This document shows positions 1 through 7,750 of a stretch of DNA of 64,000 nucleotides, one piece after another. The translations under genes and the position numbers were made by a program. The notes under the pieces are model-generated. The model searched no databases. It was not told where the DNA came from and saw only the letters and a list, made by a program, of their open reading frames with translations. Origin of the DNA: a virus; the IMG/VR virus record IMGVR_UViG_3300031521_000039, positions 21,198 through 85,197 of that record, one strand, 5' to 3'. Each line of letters opens with the position of its first letter. The stretch's first letter is position 1.

Positions 1-63
1 CCAATGATTGGTTCTAACGCATATTTTTATTTAGATGGTATTAATTTTAAGGCAGGTGTATAA
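1..63 (+). CDS. C-terminus of an upstream phage gene (partial)
   Basis: The first 63 bases are open in frame 1 and end in TAA, giving 20 residues that finish in NFKAGV. The gene begins outside the window. Its stop lies one base before the ATG of the next small tail gene, so the two are probably co-translated. From the position just before an XkdW/XkdX-like pair, it is probably the end of a tail or fibre protein. This is inference from context, since the visible piece is too short to classify. Confidence 0.5.
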   Translation, partial: PMIGSNAYFYLDGINFKAGV

Positions 64-64
64 A

Positions 65-394
65 ATGAAAAAAGTTATAAGAATTGATTTAAATGGATTA
101 TTTATTGAAGAAGTGTTGATTGAAGAAAATGCAGAAATTTTGAAAGATTGTATTGAAGTTCTATGCCCAGAAGGATTTTACAAACCTAAATGGGATGGCG
201 AAAAATGGATTGAAGGTTTGACACAAAGCGAAATTGATACGCTTAAAAATACTGTAGAAAAACCAACGCAAGAAGAAATTTTAAGATCAAATTTATTAAA
301 AGACAATGTTGCTTTTAAATTACAATTAGCTCAACAACAAAAAATAAATGCTAATTTGTTAACTCAAATAGCTAAATTAGGAGGTACACAATAA
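65..394 (+). CDS. small tail-operon protein, XkdW-like
   Basis: A 109-residue protein. The ATG at 65 follows an AAGGCAGGTG ribosome binding site, so it is preferred over an in-frame start ten codons upstream. The middle carries a KPKWDGEKWIEG stretch, and the last 50 residues are polar, helical and Gln-rich. Small proteins of this kind sit between the last fibre gene and XkdX in many Firmicutes phages. The stop codon overlaps the XkdX start by one base. The family call rests on size, the tryptophan-rich motif and gene order. Its role, probably fibre attachment or assembly, is inferred. Confidence 0.5.
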   Translation: MKKVIRIDLNGLFIEEVLIEENAEILKDCIEVLCPEGFYKPKWDGEKWIEGLTQSEIDTLKNTVEKPTQEEILRSNLLKDNVAFKLQLAQQQKINANLLTQIAKLGGTQ

Positions 395-552
395 TGGATA
401 ATAATTTTTGGTTTGGAATAATTAAAGAATATTACAATTTGAGGTTATATACTGCAAGTGATTTAGATTTATTTGTACAAGTAAATTATATTACAGCAGA
501 TGAAAAAGCAACTATTATAGGGACTAATACAACTCAAGCTTCTGCATCATAG
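394..552 (+). CDS. xkdX: XkdX family phage protein
   Basis: A 52-residue protein starting with an ATG that overlaps the previous stop (TAATG). The N-terminus has the XkdX pattern: an aromatic FWFGIIKEYYNLRLYT segment, then an acidic helix and ITADEKATIIG. XkdX proteins are 45-60 residues and end the tail module of PBSX-like and many clostridial phages; their function is unknown. Translational coupling to the 109-residue gene suggests equal dosage. No terminator is visible before the next gene. Confidence 0.8.
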   Translation: MDNNFWFGIIKEYYNLRLYTASDLDLFVQVNYITADEKATIIGTNTTQASAS

Positions 553-629
553 GAAAATTATGTTTACTAAAGATAGATAAAATAATAAACAAAAGATAAC
601 TATATTTAAATTTAGAAAGGATAAAAATA

Positions 630-1334
630 ATGAATAACTTAAAGAAAATTGGTTTTATATTTTTATTAGGAATGGGAATATTTATAGTAGGAGGAAATAC
701 AAATAAGGTTTATGCATCTGAAATCACAACATCTAGTAGTGTAGTATTTTATCTAGAATCTAATAATAAAACTGTGGGATTGGACAATACAACAAATGTA
801 AATTTATTTATCAATAATGTAACAGGAATAATGGCAGAAGATATTACTATTAGTTACAACACTAATAAATTAGAATATTTAAATGCAAATATAACAGATG
901 GAATAAATATAATTCAATCAGTAGTTACAACTAGTGGACAAGTAAGATTTATATTGTCTAGTTATGGTGATGAGAATGTAATAGACTCAACTAAAAATAT
1001 ATTACAATTACAATTTAAAACAAAAGAACAAGGCAAGTCAAAAATTCAATTAAATAATTGTAAAATATCTGATGGTATAAATATGGAAAGAAATGTATTA
1101 AAAGAAGAATGTGAAGGAATAGTTATTAAAGTCAATAACGATGTTAATGGAGATGGCGAATTCACATTGTTAGATTTAGCGATTGATTCTAAATATTTGA
1201 ATGAGGATGCAATTTCCAATGACGATTATACAACAGATGTAGTAGTTAATGGAAAAACTGATAAAGATGATTTAGATAAAATTTCACAAGAAATTCTTAA
1301 AAATAAGGATTATTATAATTTTGAGAAAAAATAA
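630..1334 (+). CDS. secreted cohesin-like plus dockerin-like protein
   Basis: A 234-residue protein with a Sec signal peptide (lysines, then a hydrophobic run to about residue 25, cut near VYASE). Residues about 32-165 resemble a cohesin or bacterial-adhesin beta sandwich, with segments such as MAEDITISYNTNKLEY and a terminal VIKVNNDVNGDGE. Residues about 170-230 look like a dockerin: DVNGDGEFTLLDLAI is a typical calcium-binding loop plus helix, and a degenerate second copy (DVVVNGKTDKDDL) follows. Such domains assemble clostridial cellulosomes and surface complexes and are unexpected in a phage. The gene has its own AAAGGAT ribosome binding site and is followed by a terminator, so it may be lysogen-expressed cargo. 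The domain call is by eye. Confidence 0.65.
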   Translation: MNNLKKIGFIFLLGMGIFIVGGNTNKVYASEITTSSSVVFYLESNNKTVGLDNTTNVNLFINNVTGIMAEDITISYNTNKLEYLNANITDGINIIQSVVTTSGQVRFILSSYGDENVIDSTKNILQLQFKTKEQGKSKIQLNNCKISDGINMERNVLKEECEGIVIKVNNDVNGDGEFTLLDLAIDSKYLNEDAISNDDYTTDVVVNGKTDKDDLDKISQEILKNKDYYNFEKK

Positions 1335-1470
1335 ATTAATTCACTTTAAAAGAATCATTTTATGGTTAGTTATTAGGTTACTATTTAATTATTATGCAAA
1401 GTAAAGTATGCTAAAAACTTAATTCGTAGTTTATCTATTAACTTATAAATCAATAAGAATTGGTAATTAT

Positions 1471-1504
1471 AAAGACTTGGACGAAATATTTCAAGTCTTT
1501 TATC
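1471..1504 (+). terminator. Rho-independent terminator after the cohesin-like gene
   Basis: AAAGACTTGGA pairs with TTTCAAGTCTTT across a short loop and runs into TTTTAT. The stem is about 11 bp including a G-T pair. It lies between the cohesin-like gene and the peptidase and separates them into two transcripts. Confidence 0.75.
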
Positions 1505-1538
1505 ATGTAAAAAATAAAATAAATTGAAAGAAGATGAT

Positions 1539-2549
1539 GTGTTAGTGGATAATAAATTAACAGATATAGAAGTGCAAGAATTAATTAAACAATATCCAAT
1601 AGGTGTACTAGATAGTCCAATAGATGAAAGAGATTATCTATACGAACCTACTTGTGCAACCCAGCAAGAATTACCTAGTTCATTTTCATTAGACTATAAT
1701 TATCCTATTCTTAATCAAGGTCAAATAGGTAGTTGTGTAGCACATAGTATTGCAGAAATGAAATCATATATTAATGCAGTAGATAATACTAATATATATT
1801 CGGTTGGATTTATATATGCTAATAGAAAAGAAGATGACTTTAGTGGAAATGGATTAATTCCTAGACAAGCTTTATCTAATATCGTATTAGATGGAGATTG
1901 TTTAAATAGTGATTTCCCAATTAATGAAGAATATCCTAGTATATTAAGTACTTTAGATAGATATAACAAAGAACAACTTTTTGAGAAAGCAAGTAAACAT
2001 AGAAGTAAAGCATTTGCGAAATTAGAAGTAGAACAAATTAAAGAATATTTAGTTAATCAACAAAAACCTATTTTAATTACTGTAAAAGTATATAGTAGTT
2101 TTTATCAATCAAGATATGAAAAAGGAATAGTACGAGATGAAACTTATGGAACTTATTTTGGTTCACATGCAATGGTGATTATAGGTTATGATAGTGACAC
2201 TTTAAAGATACTAAATAGTTGGGGTGACTTTGGTGATAATGGGTATATTTATTTAAATATCAATAATCCAATTATTAAAGAATTATGGGTATTGGAAGAT
2301 GAAAAAATCATTAAGCCAGTTAAGAAGACTTATTGGAGAGTACAAGTTTCAGCTAATAAATTAAAAGAATCAGCAATTGAGGATTGTAATAAATTAGCTA
2401 CATATGGCATAGATACTTGTCCAGTATTAGTTAATGGATGGTGGAAAGTTCAATGTGGATGTTTTACTAATGAGGAAAATAGGGACAATATTACTAAGAA
2501 GTTAGAAGATTTAGGATATGTAGTTTATATTGAAAAAGTTGAAAAATAA
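1539..2549 (+). CDS. papain-like (C1) cysteine peptidase with SPOR-like C-terminus
   Basis: The protein has about 336 residues. Catalytic elements of the C1 family are visible: Cys in QIGSCVAHS, His in GSHAMVIIGYD and Asn in ILNSWG. The last 70 residues (YWRVQVSANKLKESA to GYVVYIEKVEK) form the beta-alpha-beta SPOR pattern that binds denuded peptidoglycan glycans. No signal peptide or membrane segment is seen, so release would need the holin or tail. The start is uncertain. TTG at 1524 lacks a ribosome binding site, whereas GTG at 1539 or 1545 follows GAAAGAAG. Its place directly before the endolysin suggests a wall or lysis role, or action on host proteins. The peptidase class is firm; the substrate is unknown. 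Confidence 0.8.
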   Translation: MLVDNKLTDIEVQELIKQYPIGVLDSPIDERDYLYEPTCATQQELPSSFSLDYNYPILNQGQIGSCVAHSIAEMKSYINAVDNTNIYSVGFIYANRKEDDFSGNGLIPRQALSNIVLDGDCLNSDFPINEEYPSILSTLDRYNKEQLFEKASKHRSKAFAKLEVEQIKEYLVNQQKPILITVKVYSSFYQSRYEKGIVRDETYGTYFGSHAMVIIGYDSDTLKILNSWGDFGDNGYIYLNINNPIIKELWVLEDEKIIKPVKKTYWRVQVSANKLKESAIEDCNKLATYGIDTCPVLVNGWWKVQCGCFTNEENRDNITKKLEDLGYVVYIEKVEK

Positions 2550-2563
2550 AAGGAGTTGATATA

Positions 2564-3391
2564 ATGTTAGAAATTCAACAACAAATTATTAGTGGCAATA
2601 AGACTAGAAGAAGTATTCAACCACAATGGTTAGTCGTTCATGATACAGGCGATGAAGGTGCTACTGCACAAAACGAACATGATTATTTTAATGGTGGTGA
2701 TCGAGGAGCTAGTGCAGATGTATTTATAGATAGTAATAATATTATTCAAATTATAGATACAGATGAATTCTACAGCTGGGCAATAGGTGATGGAAGGGGT
2801 AAATATGGAAAAACTAATTCTAATTCTATGAGTTTTGAGATGTCTATTGGAAGTGATGGACAACCCACAGAAACTACTATTCAAAATACATTAGATGCAG
2901 TTAAATATTTTATGAATAAATATAATATTGACATTGATCATGTTGTAACTCATCATGAATGTTCAGATAAGAATTGTCCAGCTTCGTTTAACACAGATGG
3001 GAATTGGACTAAATGGAATGAATTTAAGAATAGGTTAGCTAATGGTTCTGCTTATAAACAAGGTTGGAATCAAAATTCTAAAGGTTGGTTTTATTGTACA
3101 GATGTAGATAATAGATATTACTATAAAGATACATGGAAAGAAATAAATTCAGAATGGTATTGTTTTGATTTAGACGGTTATGCAAAACAAAACAATTGGA
3201 AATTATATCAAAATAAATGGTATTACCTCGATAAAGATTGTAAAATGTCAAAATCAAAATGGATATCATGGAAAGATGAATTTTATTATGCCAATGAAAA
3301 AGGTGAAATGTTAACTAATTGTTTTACGCCTGATAATTATTGGGTAGATTTAGATGGTTCATGGAACAACAGAGCAAAAGGAATTAAATAA
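2564..3391 (+). CDS. endolysin: N-acetylmuramoyl-L-alanine amidase with wall-binding repeats
   Basis: A 275-residue protein. Residues about 20-160 form an Amidase_2 domain. Zinc ligands are visible as His26 (LVVHDTGDEG) and the later THHECSDKNCP segment, and the Tyr/Glu-containing central sheet is intact. Residues about 165-270 hold tandem aromatic repeats (GWFYCTDVDNRYYYKD, EWYCFDLDGYAKQ, KWYYLDKDCKMSKSKW) of the choline/cell-wall-binding type. It should cleave the bond between muramic acid and L-Ala in host peptidoglycan at the end of infection. The start is set by AAAAGGAGTTGATATAATG, 15 bases after the peptidase stop. The holin-like gene follows. Confidence 0.9.
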   Translation: MLEIQQQIISGNKTRRSIQPQWLVVHDTGDEGATAQNEHDYFNGGDRGASADVFIDSNNIIQIIDTDEFYSWAIGDGRGKYGKTNSNSMSFEMSIGSDGQPTETTIQNTLDAVKYFMNKYNIDIDHVVTHHECSDKNCPASFNTDGNWTKWNEFKNRLANGSAYKQGWNQNSKGWFYCTDVDNRYYYKDTWKEINSEWYCFDLDGYAKQNNWKLYQNKWYYLDKDCKMSKSKWISWKDEFYYANEKGEMLTNCFTPDNYWVDLDGSWNNRAKGIK

Positions 3392-3448
3392 ATTAATATA
3401 AAAATATAATAGTTATGCTACTTAAAAGGCAAAAGGAGTATGATAATT

Positions 3449-4246
3449 ATGGATAATCAATTATTAAATCAAACTTTGGGTGCTATTATTTCAATAGTAC
3501 AAATATTATTACCACTAGGTAGTGCTTTTTATGGTTTTTATAAAGTAGGTGGTGTGAAATTTATTAAATCTAAAATAGGATTAATTAGTGACTCAAGAAC
3601 AAGAGATTTAGTTAATGCTGGGTTTGATAGAATTGTAGACTTGCTTGATACAGAAATTACTAATGCAGAATCTACTGCAAAACCATTAATTCTACAAAAA
3701 ATAGCTGAGGGACAATTAAATAAAGATAGCTTAAAAGATATTGGTGTTGAAGTAGCTAAATCAGTAATGAGTCAATTGCCAGAAAAAACTATAAATTTAC
3801 TACAACAAGAAGTAAATGATGTTAGTGTTTATGTAAATAAAAAATTAGAACAACGTCTTGATAAACTAAAACAAGATTCAAATAGTGGAGTATCTAAAAC
3901 TATTTTACCAGAAGTAATCACTCCTATAGTTGATACAACTGAATTAGAAAATAAGAATATAGAACTTACTAACAAGAATTCAACTCTTAGTGATGAAGTT
4001 AATGATTTACAAAATGCTAATTTGCAACTTACTCAAAATTCAGAACAAGTACAAACTGAAAAAGATAATTTATTAGCACAAGTAAATCAATTACAAGCTA
4101 AGTTAGATACTATAAATAATGCAATAGCTACTGCAAATATAAGTAATAATGTAACTGTTGGTGGTATTATAGTTAATAGTAATGACGCAACTAATTTAGT
4201 AAATAATATTACTGATATTACTAGTCAATCATTTACAATGCAATAA
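3449..4246 (+). CDS. holin-like membrane protein with long coiled coil (LLH-type)
   Basis: The protein has 265 residues. ATG 3449 is chosen because AAAAGGAG lies 10 bases upstream, while the in-frame ATG at 3440 is too close to it. One N-terminal hydrophobic helix (LGAIISIVQILLPLGSAFYGF) is followed by a segment resembling LLH-family holins (SKIGLISDSRTRDLVNAGF). A heptad-rich coiled coil (NKNIELTNKNSTLSDEV and following) occupies about residues 165-230. LLH holins are usually about 100-130 residues, so this is more than twice as long. Position after the endolysin supports a lysis role. It could instead be a membrane-anchored structural protein. Confidence 0.6.
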   Translation: MDNQLLNQTLGAIISIVQILLPLGSAFYGFYKVGGVKFIKSKIGLISDSRTRDLVNAGFDRIVDLLDTEITNAESTAKPLILQKIAEGQLNKDSLKDIGVEVAKSVMSQLPEKTINLLQQEVNDVSVYVNKKLEQRLDKLKQDSNSGVSKTILPEVITPIVDTTELENKNIELTNKNSTLSDEVNDLQNANLQLTQNSEQVQTEKDNLLAQVNQLQAKLDTINNAIATANISNNVTVGGIIVNSNDATNLVNNITDITSQSFTMQ

Positions 4247-4286
4247 ATAAATTAATAACTTAAAACAATTAATTTATTGGGATTTG

Positions 4287-4320
4287 AAAGGCTTAGGGAT
4301 TATTCTCTAGGTCTTTTATT
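4287..4320 (+). terminator. Rho-independent terminator after the lysis genes
   Basis: AAAGGCTTAGGGA pairs with TCTCTAGGTCTTT as a 13-bp stem with a few G-T pairs, followed by TTTTATTATAT. It ends the peptidase-endolysin-holin transcript. A small perfect hairpin (CATGC TTAC GCATG) follows 30 bases later, near 4347-4360. Confidence 0.8.
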
Positions 4321-4476
4321 ATATGGTTATACTCTACGAGGTTTTCATGCTTACGCATGATTTGTTATTTCCAATCAAAGATTTTCATAACAAAAATTTA
4401 TTTTATTATTTTAATGGTGTTCATCTATATGGTGAATAACTAAAAATAATTATTATCAAAAGGAGTGTATTAAATT

Positions 4477-4764
4477 ATGAAAACAGTATTTAGTTATAAG
4501 GATTTAGGATTAGCTTCCTATATTATTACTAATGGAAATGACTTCAAAGGAATAGAAATTAAGTATTCCAAAAGGTTTAATGAATTTAAAATATATGTTC
4601 AAGTAGAAGGTGAAAAAGAACAATTAATTAAAATGAAAAATTACTATGAAGAAAATAAAATAATGATAAATAAAACCAAAATAATACAAGACATGATTAT
4701 AGTCCTATCGGACAAAGTAGAAAGAATTCTGAAGAATGAAGAAGACAACAGTATTGAAAGCTAG
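4477..4764 (+). CDS. small protein, DUF5659-like
   Basis: A 95-residue protein with a clear AAAAGGAGTG ribosome binding site. It starts FSYKDLGLASYIITNG and continues with a beta strand (FKIYVQVEGEKEQLIKM) and a Tyr-rich helix. This order resembles the DUF5659 family of small clostridial and phage proteins that begin with a [YF]xTxDLxLAxFL motif. Function is unknown. It lies just upstream of the replication-initiator-like gene and may share its transcript. The family call is tentative. Confidence 0.5.
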   Translation: MKTVFSYKDLGLASYIITNGNDFKGIEIKYSKRFNEFKIYVQVEGEKEQLIKMKNYYEENKIMINKTKIIQDMIIVLSDKVERILKNEEDNSIES

Positions 4765-4781
4765 TTATAGCCTAGAGTAAA

Positions 4782-4840
4782 TTGACATACAAAGTTAACT
4801 ATCGGACATACCTGTCATTAAGTTGGACATGGACGTCCTA
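4782..4840 (+). promoter_or_regulatory. candidate operator or iteron region before the Rep-like gene
   Basis: A TTGACA at 4782-4787 is followed by direct repeats GGACAT at 4804 and 4825, 21 bp apart (two helical turns), and GGACG at 4831 inside a GGACGTCC palindrome. No good -10 is seen at the expected distance. Spaced repeats immediately before a RepL-like protein could be its own binding sites. Confidence 0.35.
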
Positions 4841-4865
4841 ATTGAGAAGGAGGTGCATTTAAATT

Positions 4866-5513
4866 ATGCAAGAAATAGAAATATCAGATTATATAAAAGA
4901 ATTAAATAGCCAGTTTATAGAAACTATAGGTGGTTCATATTGTAAAATAAGTACTGGAGAACTGTTTACACAAACTGAGGTAAATAAATATGTAAAATTA
5001 AAAATAGAAGAATATAATACTTTGTATATTGCATCAGTTAGAAGTATAGCAGATAAAGAAGGTATAAATTTAGATCAGCATTTAATTAATAACAGAAGTA
5101 AAAAGAAAACTAATAAGAAATTAAAAGAAAGATATGATGGTGGAGAATTTAATATGGTATATAGAGAAAGGTTAGGTGATATTATGGCTTTAAAATTAAA
5201 TGCTACAGAAAAGGGAGTATGGTACTCTTTAGGAGAATTATGTACATATCCTACTAATACAGTTATGATTGGTGGTAATATCCCTTCTTTTGAAGATATA
5301 TCAGTTTATATTGGGATGTCAGAAAGGAATCTAAGAAGATATTTAAAGATTCTTGAAGATAAAAACTTAATGAAAACAAGTCAATGTGGTTACAAAAAAT
5401 CTATAGTAATTAATCCTGAATATTATGCTACAGGAAAAGAATTAGATATTGATACTTTGAAACTGTTTAATTTAGTTGAATGTGATGATAATAAAATAAA
5501 TGAGAACTTGTAA
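4866..5513 (+). CDS. winged-helix replication initiator-like protein (RepL/Rep-like)
   Basis: A 215-residue protein with a strong AAGGAGGTG ribosome binding site. Residues 1-90 are charged and helical. Residues about 100-190 form a winged helix: ALKLNATEKGVWYSLGEL, then a recognition helix DISVYIGMSERNLRRYLKILEDKNLM, then a wing ending VINPEYYATGKELD. The NPEYYxxG ending resembles RepL-type initiators of Firmicutes plasmids. If so, it could start plasmid-like replication of the prophage. A phage regulator with the same fold is the alternative. The upstream GGACAT repeats fit either role. Confidence 0.5.
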   Translation: MQEIEISDYIKELNSQFIETIGGSYCKISTGELFTQTEVNKYVKLKIEEYNTLYIASVRSIADKEGINLDQHLINNRSKKKTNKKLKERYDGGEFNMVYRERLGDIMALKLNATEKGVWYSLGELCTYPTNTVMIGGNIPSFEDISVYIGMSERNLRRYLKILEDKNLMKTSQCGYKKSIVINPEYYATGKELDIDTLKLFNLVECDDNKINENL

Positions 5514-5545
5514 ATAAATTAAAAATAAAAGGAGTGTATTTAATT

Positions 5546-6664
5546 ATGCAAAATAAGATAATTGATTGTGGAATATATAAAATTATAAATAAGACAAATG
5601 GTAAACTTTATGTCGGTAGTAGTAAACATATTCATCAAAGATGGGACGAACATAAAGAAATGTTAGTAAATAATAGACATCATTCTATAAAACTTCAAAG
5701 AGCGTGGAATAAGTATGGCAAAGATAATTTTAAGTTTGATATAATTCAAGAGTGTAAAGAAAGTGAATTACTAGATGTTGAGCAAAGATGGATAGATGAA
5801 TTAGATTCATTTAAAAATGGTTATAACTGTACCAATGATACAAAAAATCCATTTAAAGAATATGATAAAACCAATAAAGAAGAAACCTTGGAAAAGTATC
5901 ATAATATATTACTAGAAATGAAGCAAGGAATTTACTTAATAATTACTGAAAAAGCATATTATGAAAGAATGTTAGAAAAAACAAATAAGAAAACATATGA
6001 CTATAAAAGAATAGCCACTATTATGTATTGGTTTAAAACTAATTTTGATATTACTAAATATATTTTATATATAGATATTAAGGGTAAAAAGACAACAAAT
6101 ATAAATATACAAATATGGGATATGAAACAAAACAAATGTTTATATGATTACATAGAAAAAACTAAAACAATATATTATATAGGAACTGTATTAAAAGGAA
6201 GAAGTGAAATAATAGACAATACATTTAAAATTGATAAAGAAAATCCATTTTATAAATATAATTACATAGGAAAAACCTTTATCTTAGACATGGACAATAT
6301 AACTTATTTAGCAAAAGATGATGTCAAATTATATTTTGAGTATATTTATAATAGAAATGCTTGTGAGTTGCATTTTAAAAGTAGCAAAGCTGGAAAAGTT
6401 ACATTTGATGACGAAATAAGAATGGAGTATACAAATTATATTGATATATTAAAAACTATTTATATAGAACAATATAAAAATGTAAAAATTATAATAAACG
6501 AAATATTACAAAATTTATATAATATTGTTTTAGATAAGAACCAAATAAAATCCGTAGAACAAAATTTAAAAAAATATAAAATATATGGGGAGTTAAAGAG
6601 TATCTGCAAAGAATACAATTATAAATATAAAACATCAAAAGGCACTATTGTTATCTATAATTAA
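5546..6664 (+). CDS. GIY-YIG homing endonuclease with long C-terminal extension
   Basis: A 372-residue protein. ATG 5546 follows AAAAGGAG at good spacing; an in-frame GTG 12 bases earlier overlaps the binding site. Residues 4-90 hold the GIY-YIG nuclease: CGIYKIINKTNGKLYVGSS, an Arg in HIHQRWDEH, WNKYGKDNFKF and the catalytic Glu in LLDVEQRWID. The remaining 270 residues are Lys/Ile/Tyr-rich with no recognised DNA-binding motif. It is free-standing and sits in a short island between the lysis and fibre genes, as mobile endonucleases often do. The nuclease domain is firm; the C-terminal role is unknown. Confidence 0.8.
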   Translation: MQNKIIDCGIYKIINKTNGKLYVGSSKHIHQRWDEHKEMLVNNRHHSIKLQRAWNKYGKDNFKFDIIQECKESELLDVEQRWIDELDSFKNGYNCTNDTKNPFKEYDKTNKEETLEKYHNILLEMKQGIYLIITEKAYYERMLEKTNKKTYDYKRIATIMYWFKTNFDITKYILYIDIKGKKTTNINIQIWDMKQNKCLYDYIEKTKTIYYIGTVLKGRSEIIDNTFKIDKENPFYKYNYIGKTFILDMDNITYLAKDDVKLYFEYIYNRNACELHFKSSKAGKVTFDDEIRMEYTNYIDILKTIYIEQYKNVKIIINEILQNLYNIVLDKNQIKSVEQNLKKYKIYGELKSICKEYNYKYKTSKGTIVIYN

Positions 6665-6707
6665 TAATTACATAGTAAACAAATTAATATAACAAGGGGT
6701 AATTAAA

Positions 6708-7010
6708 ATGAGTGGAGTATACATAATTAAAAATTTAAATAAATCTACTGAGGACAAGCTTTTCATGAAGATAGGATGCTCAAAAGATATAAATAAAAGA
6801 TTTTCTCAGATAAAAAGTAGTCATCGTTTTAATGGCAACTTAGATGAATTACAAATATATAAAATAATAGAATGTAAATCATATATGAAATTAGAAAAAA
6901 TAATTCATCAAATAATGAAAAGCAGACAAATAACTAATGAATGGTATTTTACAGAACAAAGTTTTTTAGAAGGTAGACTAGCTATGGTTGATTTATCAAG
7001 ATACAATTAA
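6708..7010 (+). CDS. T5orf172/MUG113-like GIY-YIG superfamily protein
   Basis: A 100-residue protein starting MSGVYIIKN, with MKIGCSKDINKRFSQIKSSH (the Arg helix of the GIY-YIG fold), then LEKIIHQIMKSRQITNEWYF. This is the compact T5orf172/MUG113 pattern, in which the second Tyr motif becomes K-I-G. It lies 43 bases after the larger GIY-YIG gene with a GGGGTAA-type binding site. The product is probably a nuclease or nicking enzyme; its target is unknown. Confidence 0.7.
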   Translation: MSGVYIIKNLNKSTEDKLFMKIGCSKDINKRFSQIKSSHRFNGNLDELQIYKIIECKSYMKLEKIIHQIMKSRQITNEWYFTEQSFLEGRLAMVDLSRYN

Positions 7011-7028
7011 TAAATTAATAGAATAATA

Positions 7029-7060
7029 AAAGAGATTAGATTTATATTTCTAATCTCCTT
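7029..7060. terminator. bidirectional terminator between convergent genes
   Basis: GAGATTAGA pairs perfectly with TCTAATCTC around an eight-base loop. On the - strand the stem runs into TTTTATT, a good U-tract for the small - strand gene. On the + strand the tail is only CTTATC, so termination of the GIY-YIG genes is probably weaker. Confidence 0.7.
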
Positions 7061-7229
7061 ATCTACTTAAAGTATATATAAAACATAATATTACATATTC
7101 AAGCAAATCTTTATTTGCTATATTTTTATGTTTTATAAAATGCTTATTGACTAAAATAATTGTGTAAATAATCATCCCTATGGATGAAATAACTTTTAAT
7201 ACAGTATTTGTAGCGGTTAAATATTCCAT
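7059..7229 (-). CDS. small single-span membrane protein
   Basis: A 56-residue protein, the only - strand gene inside the early + strand region. ATG 7229 is chosen because AGAGGTGATG lies directly upstream. Residues about 10-30 (VLKVISSIGMIIYTIILV) are a membrane helix, followed by a basic stretch (NKHFIKHKN). It is closed by its own terminator. Function is unknown; a superinfection-exclusion or holin-control role is possible but only inferred from size and isolation. Confidence 0.55.
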   Translation of the reverse strand: MEYLTATNTVLKVISSIGMIIYTIILVNKHFIKHKNIANKDLLEYVILCFIYTLSR

Positions 7230-7353
7230 AACATCACCTCTAATATTATTATTTACTATTAGTATTGATGTTATACATACTTTAAAATTCATCATTTATA
7301 AATAGTTATATTTGTGGTGCTTATCTAATAGGTAAGTAACTAAATACAACTAA

Positions 7354-7376
7354 CGAATGTGATACGTAGGCATTCG
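7354..7376. promoter_or_regulatory. inverted repeat upstream of the fibre operon
   Basis: CGAATG and CATTCG are separated by 11 bases in the gap between the divergent small membrane gene and the fibre operon. It may be an operator or a 5-prime leader hairpin. No convincing promoter hexamers were found beside it. Confidence 0.35.
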
Positions 7377-7409
7377 GAGTAATTTAAAAAACAGAAAGGA
7401 TGATTTATA

Positions 7410-7721
7410 ATGGCAAATATTTTATACGATGTATATCAAGGGGATAATTACGATCCAAATAGTAAGAAATATGAAATAACTGTAACAGTAGATGATGAAA
7501 TAGATTCAACTACAATAAATACAATACTTCCTAATAACGGAGAAAGGTATAAAACCGTTTCAGGATTAGCATTTCTTCCCACAGATTCATCAGCAACAAT
7601 TTATACTCCAACAAAAATGATAGTAGCTTCATTTGTAGCAGAATTTGGAACAGGGATAAATATAACTACAGGATATAAAGATGGAACATGGAAAATTTTA
7701 GCTTCAGTAGCATTTAAGTAA
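7410..7721 (+). CDS. small virion protein, first gene of the fibre operon
   Basis: A 103-residue beta-rich protein without signal peptide, with a GAAAGGATG binding site. It contains YEITVTVDDEIDSTT and a Gly/Thr-rich C-terminal half (TGINITTGYKDGTWKIL). The family is not recognised. It starts the operon of fibre and adhesin genes, so a small structural or attachment protein is most likely. Confidence 0.5.
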   Translation: MANILYDVYQGDNYDPNSKKYEITVTVDDEIDSTTINTILPNNGERYKTVSGLAFLPTDSSATIYTPTKMIVASFVAEFGTGINITTGYKDGTWKILASVAFK

Positions 7722-7750
7722 AATAAATTATGAAAGGATGGTGATAAATT

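Noticed and set aside
5546-7010. Group I intron carrying the GIY-YIG genes
   Set aside because: Neither flank joins into one gene when the segment is removed, and no conserved intron core was seen. The genes look free-standing.
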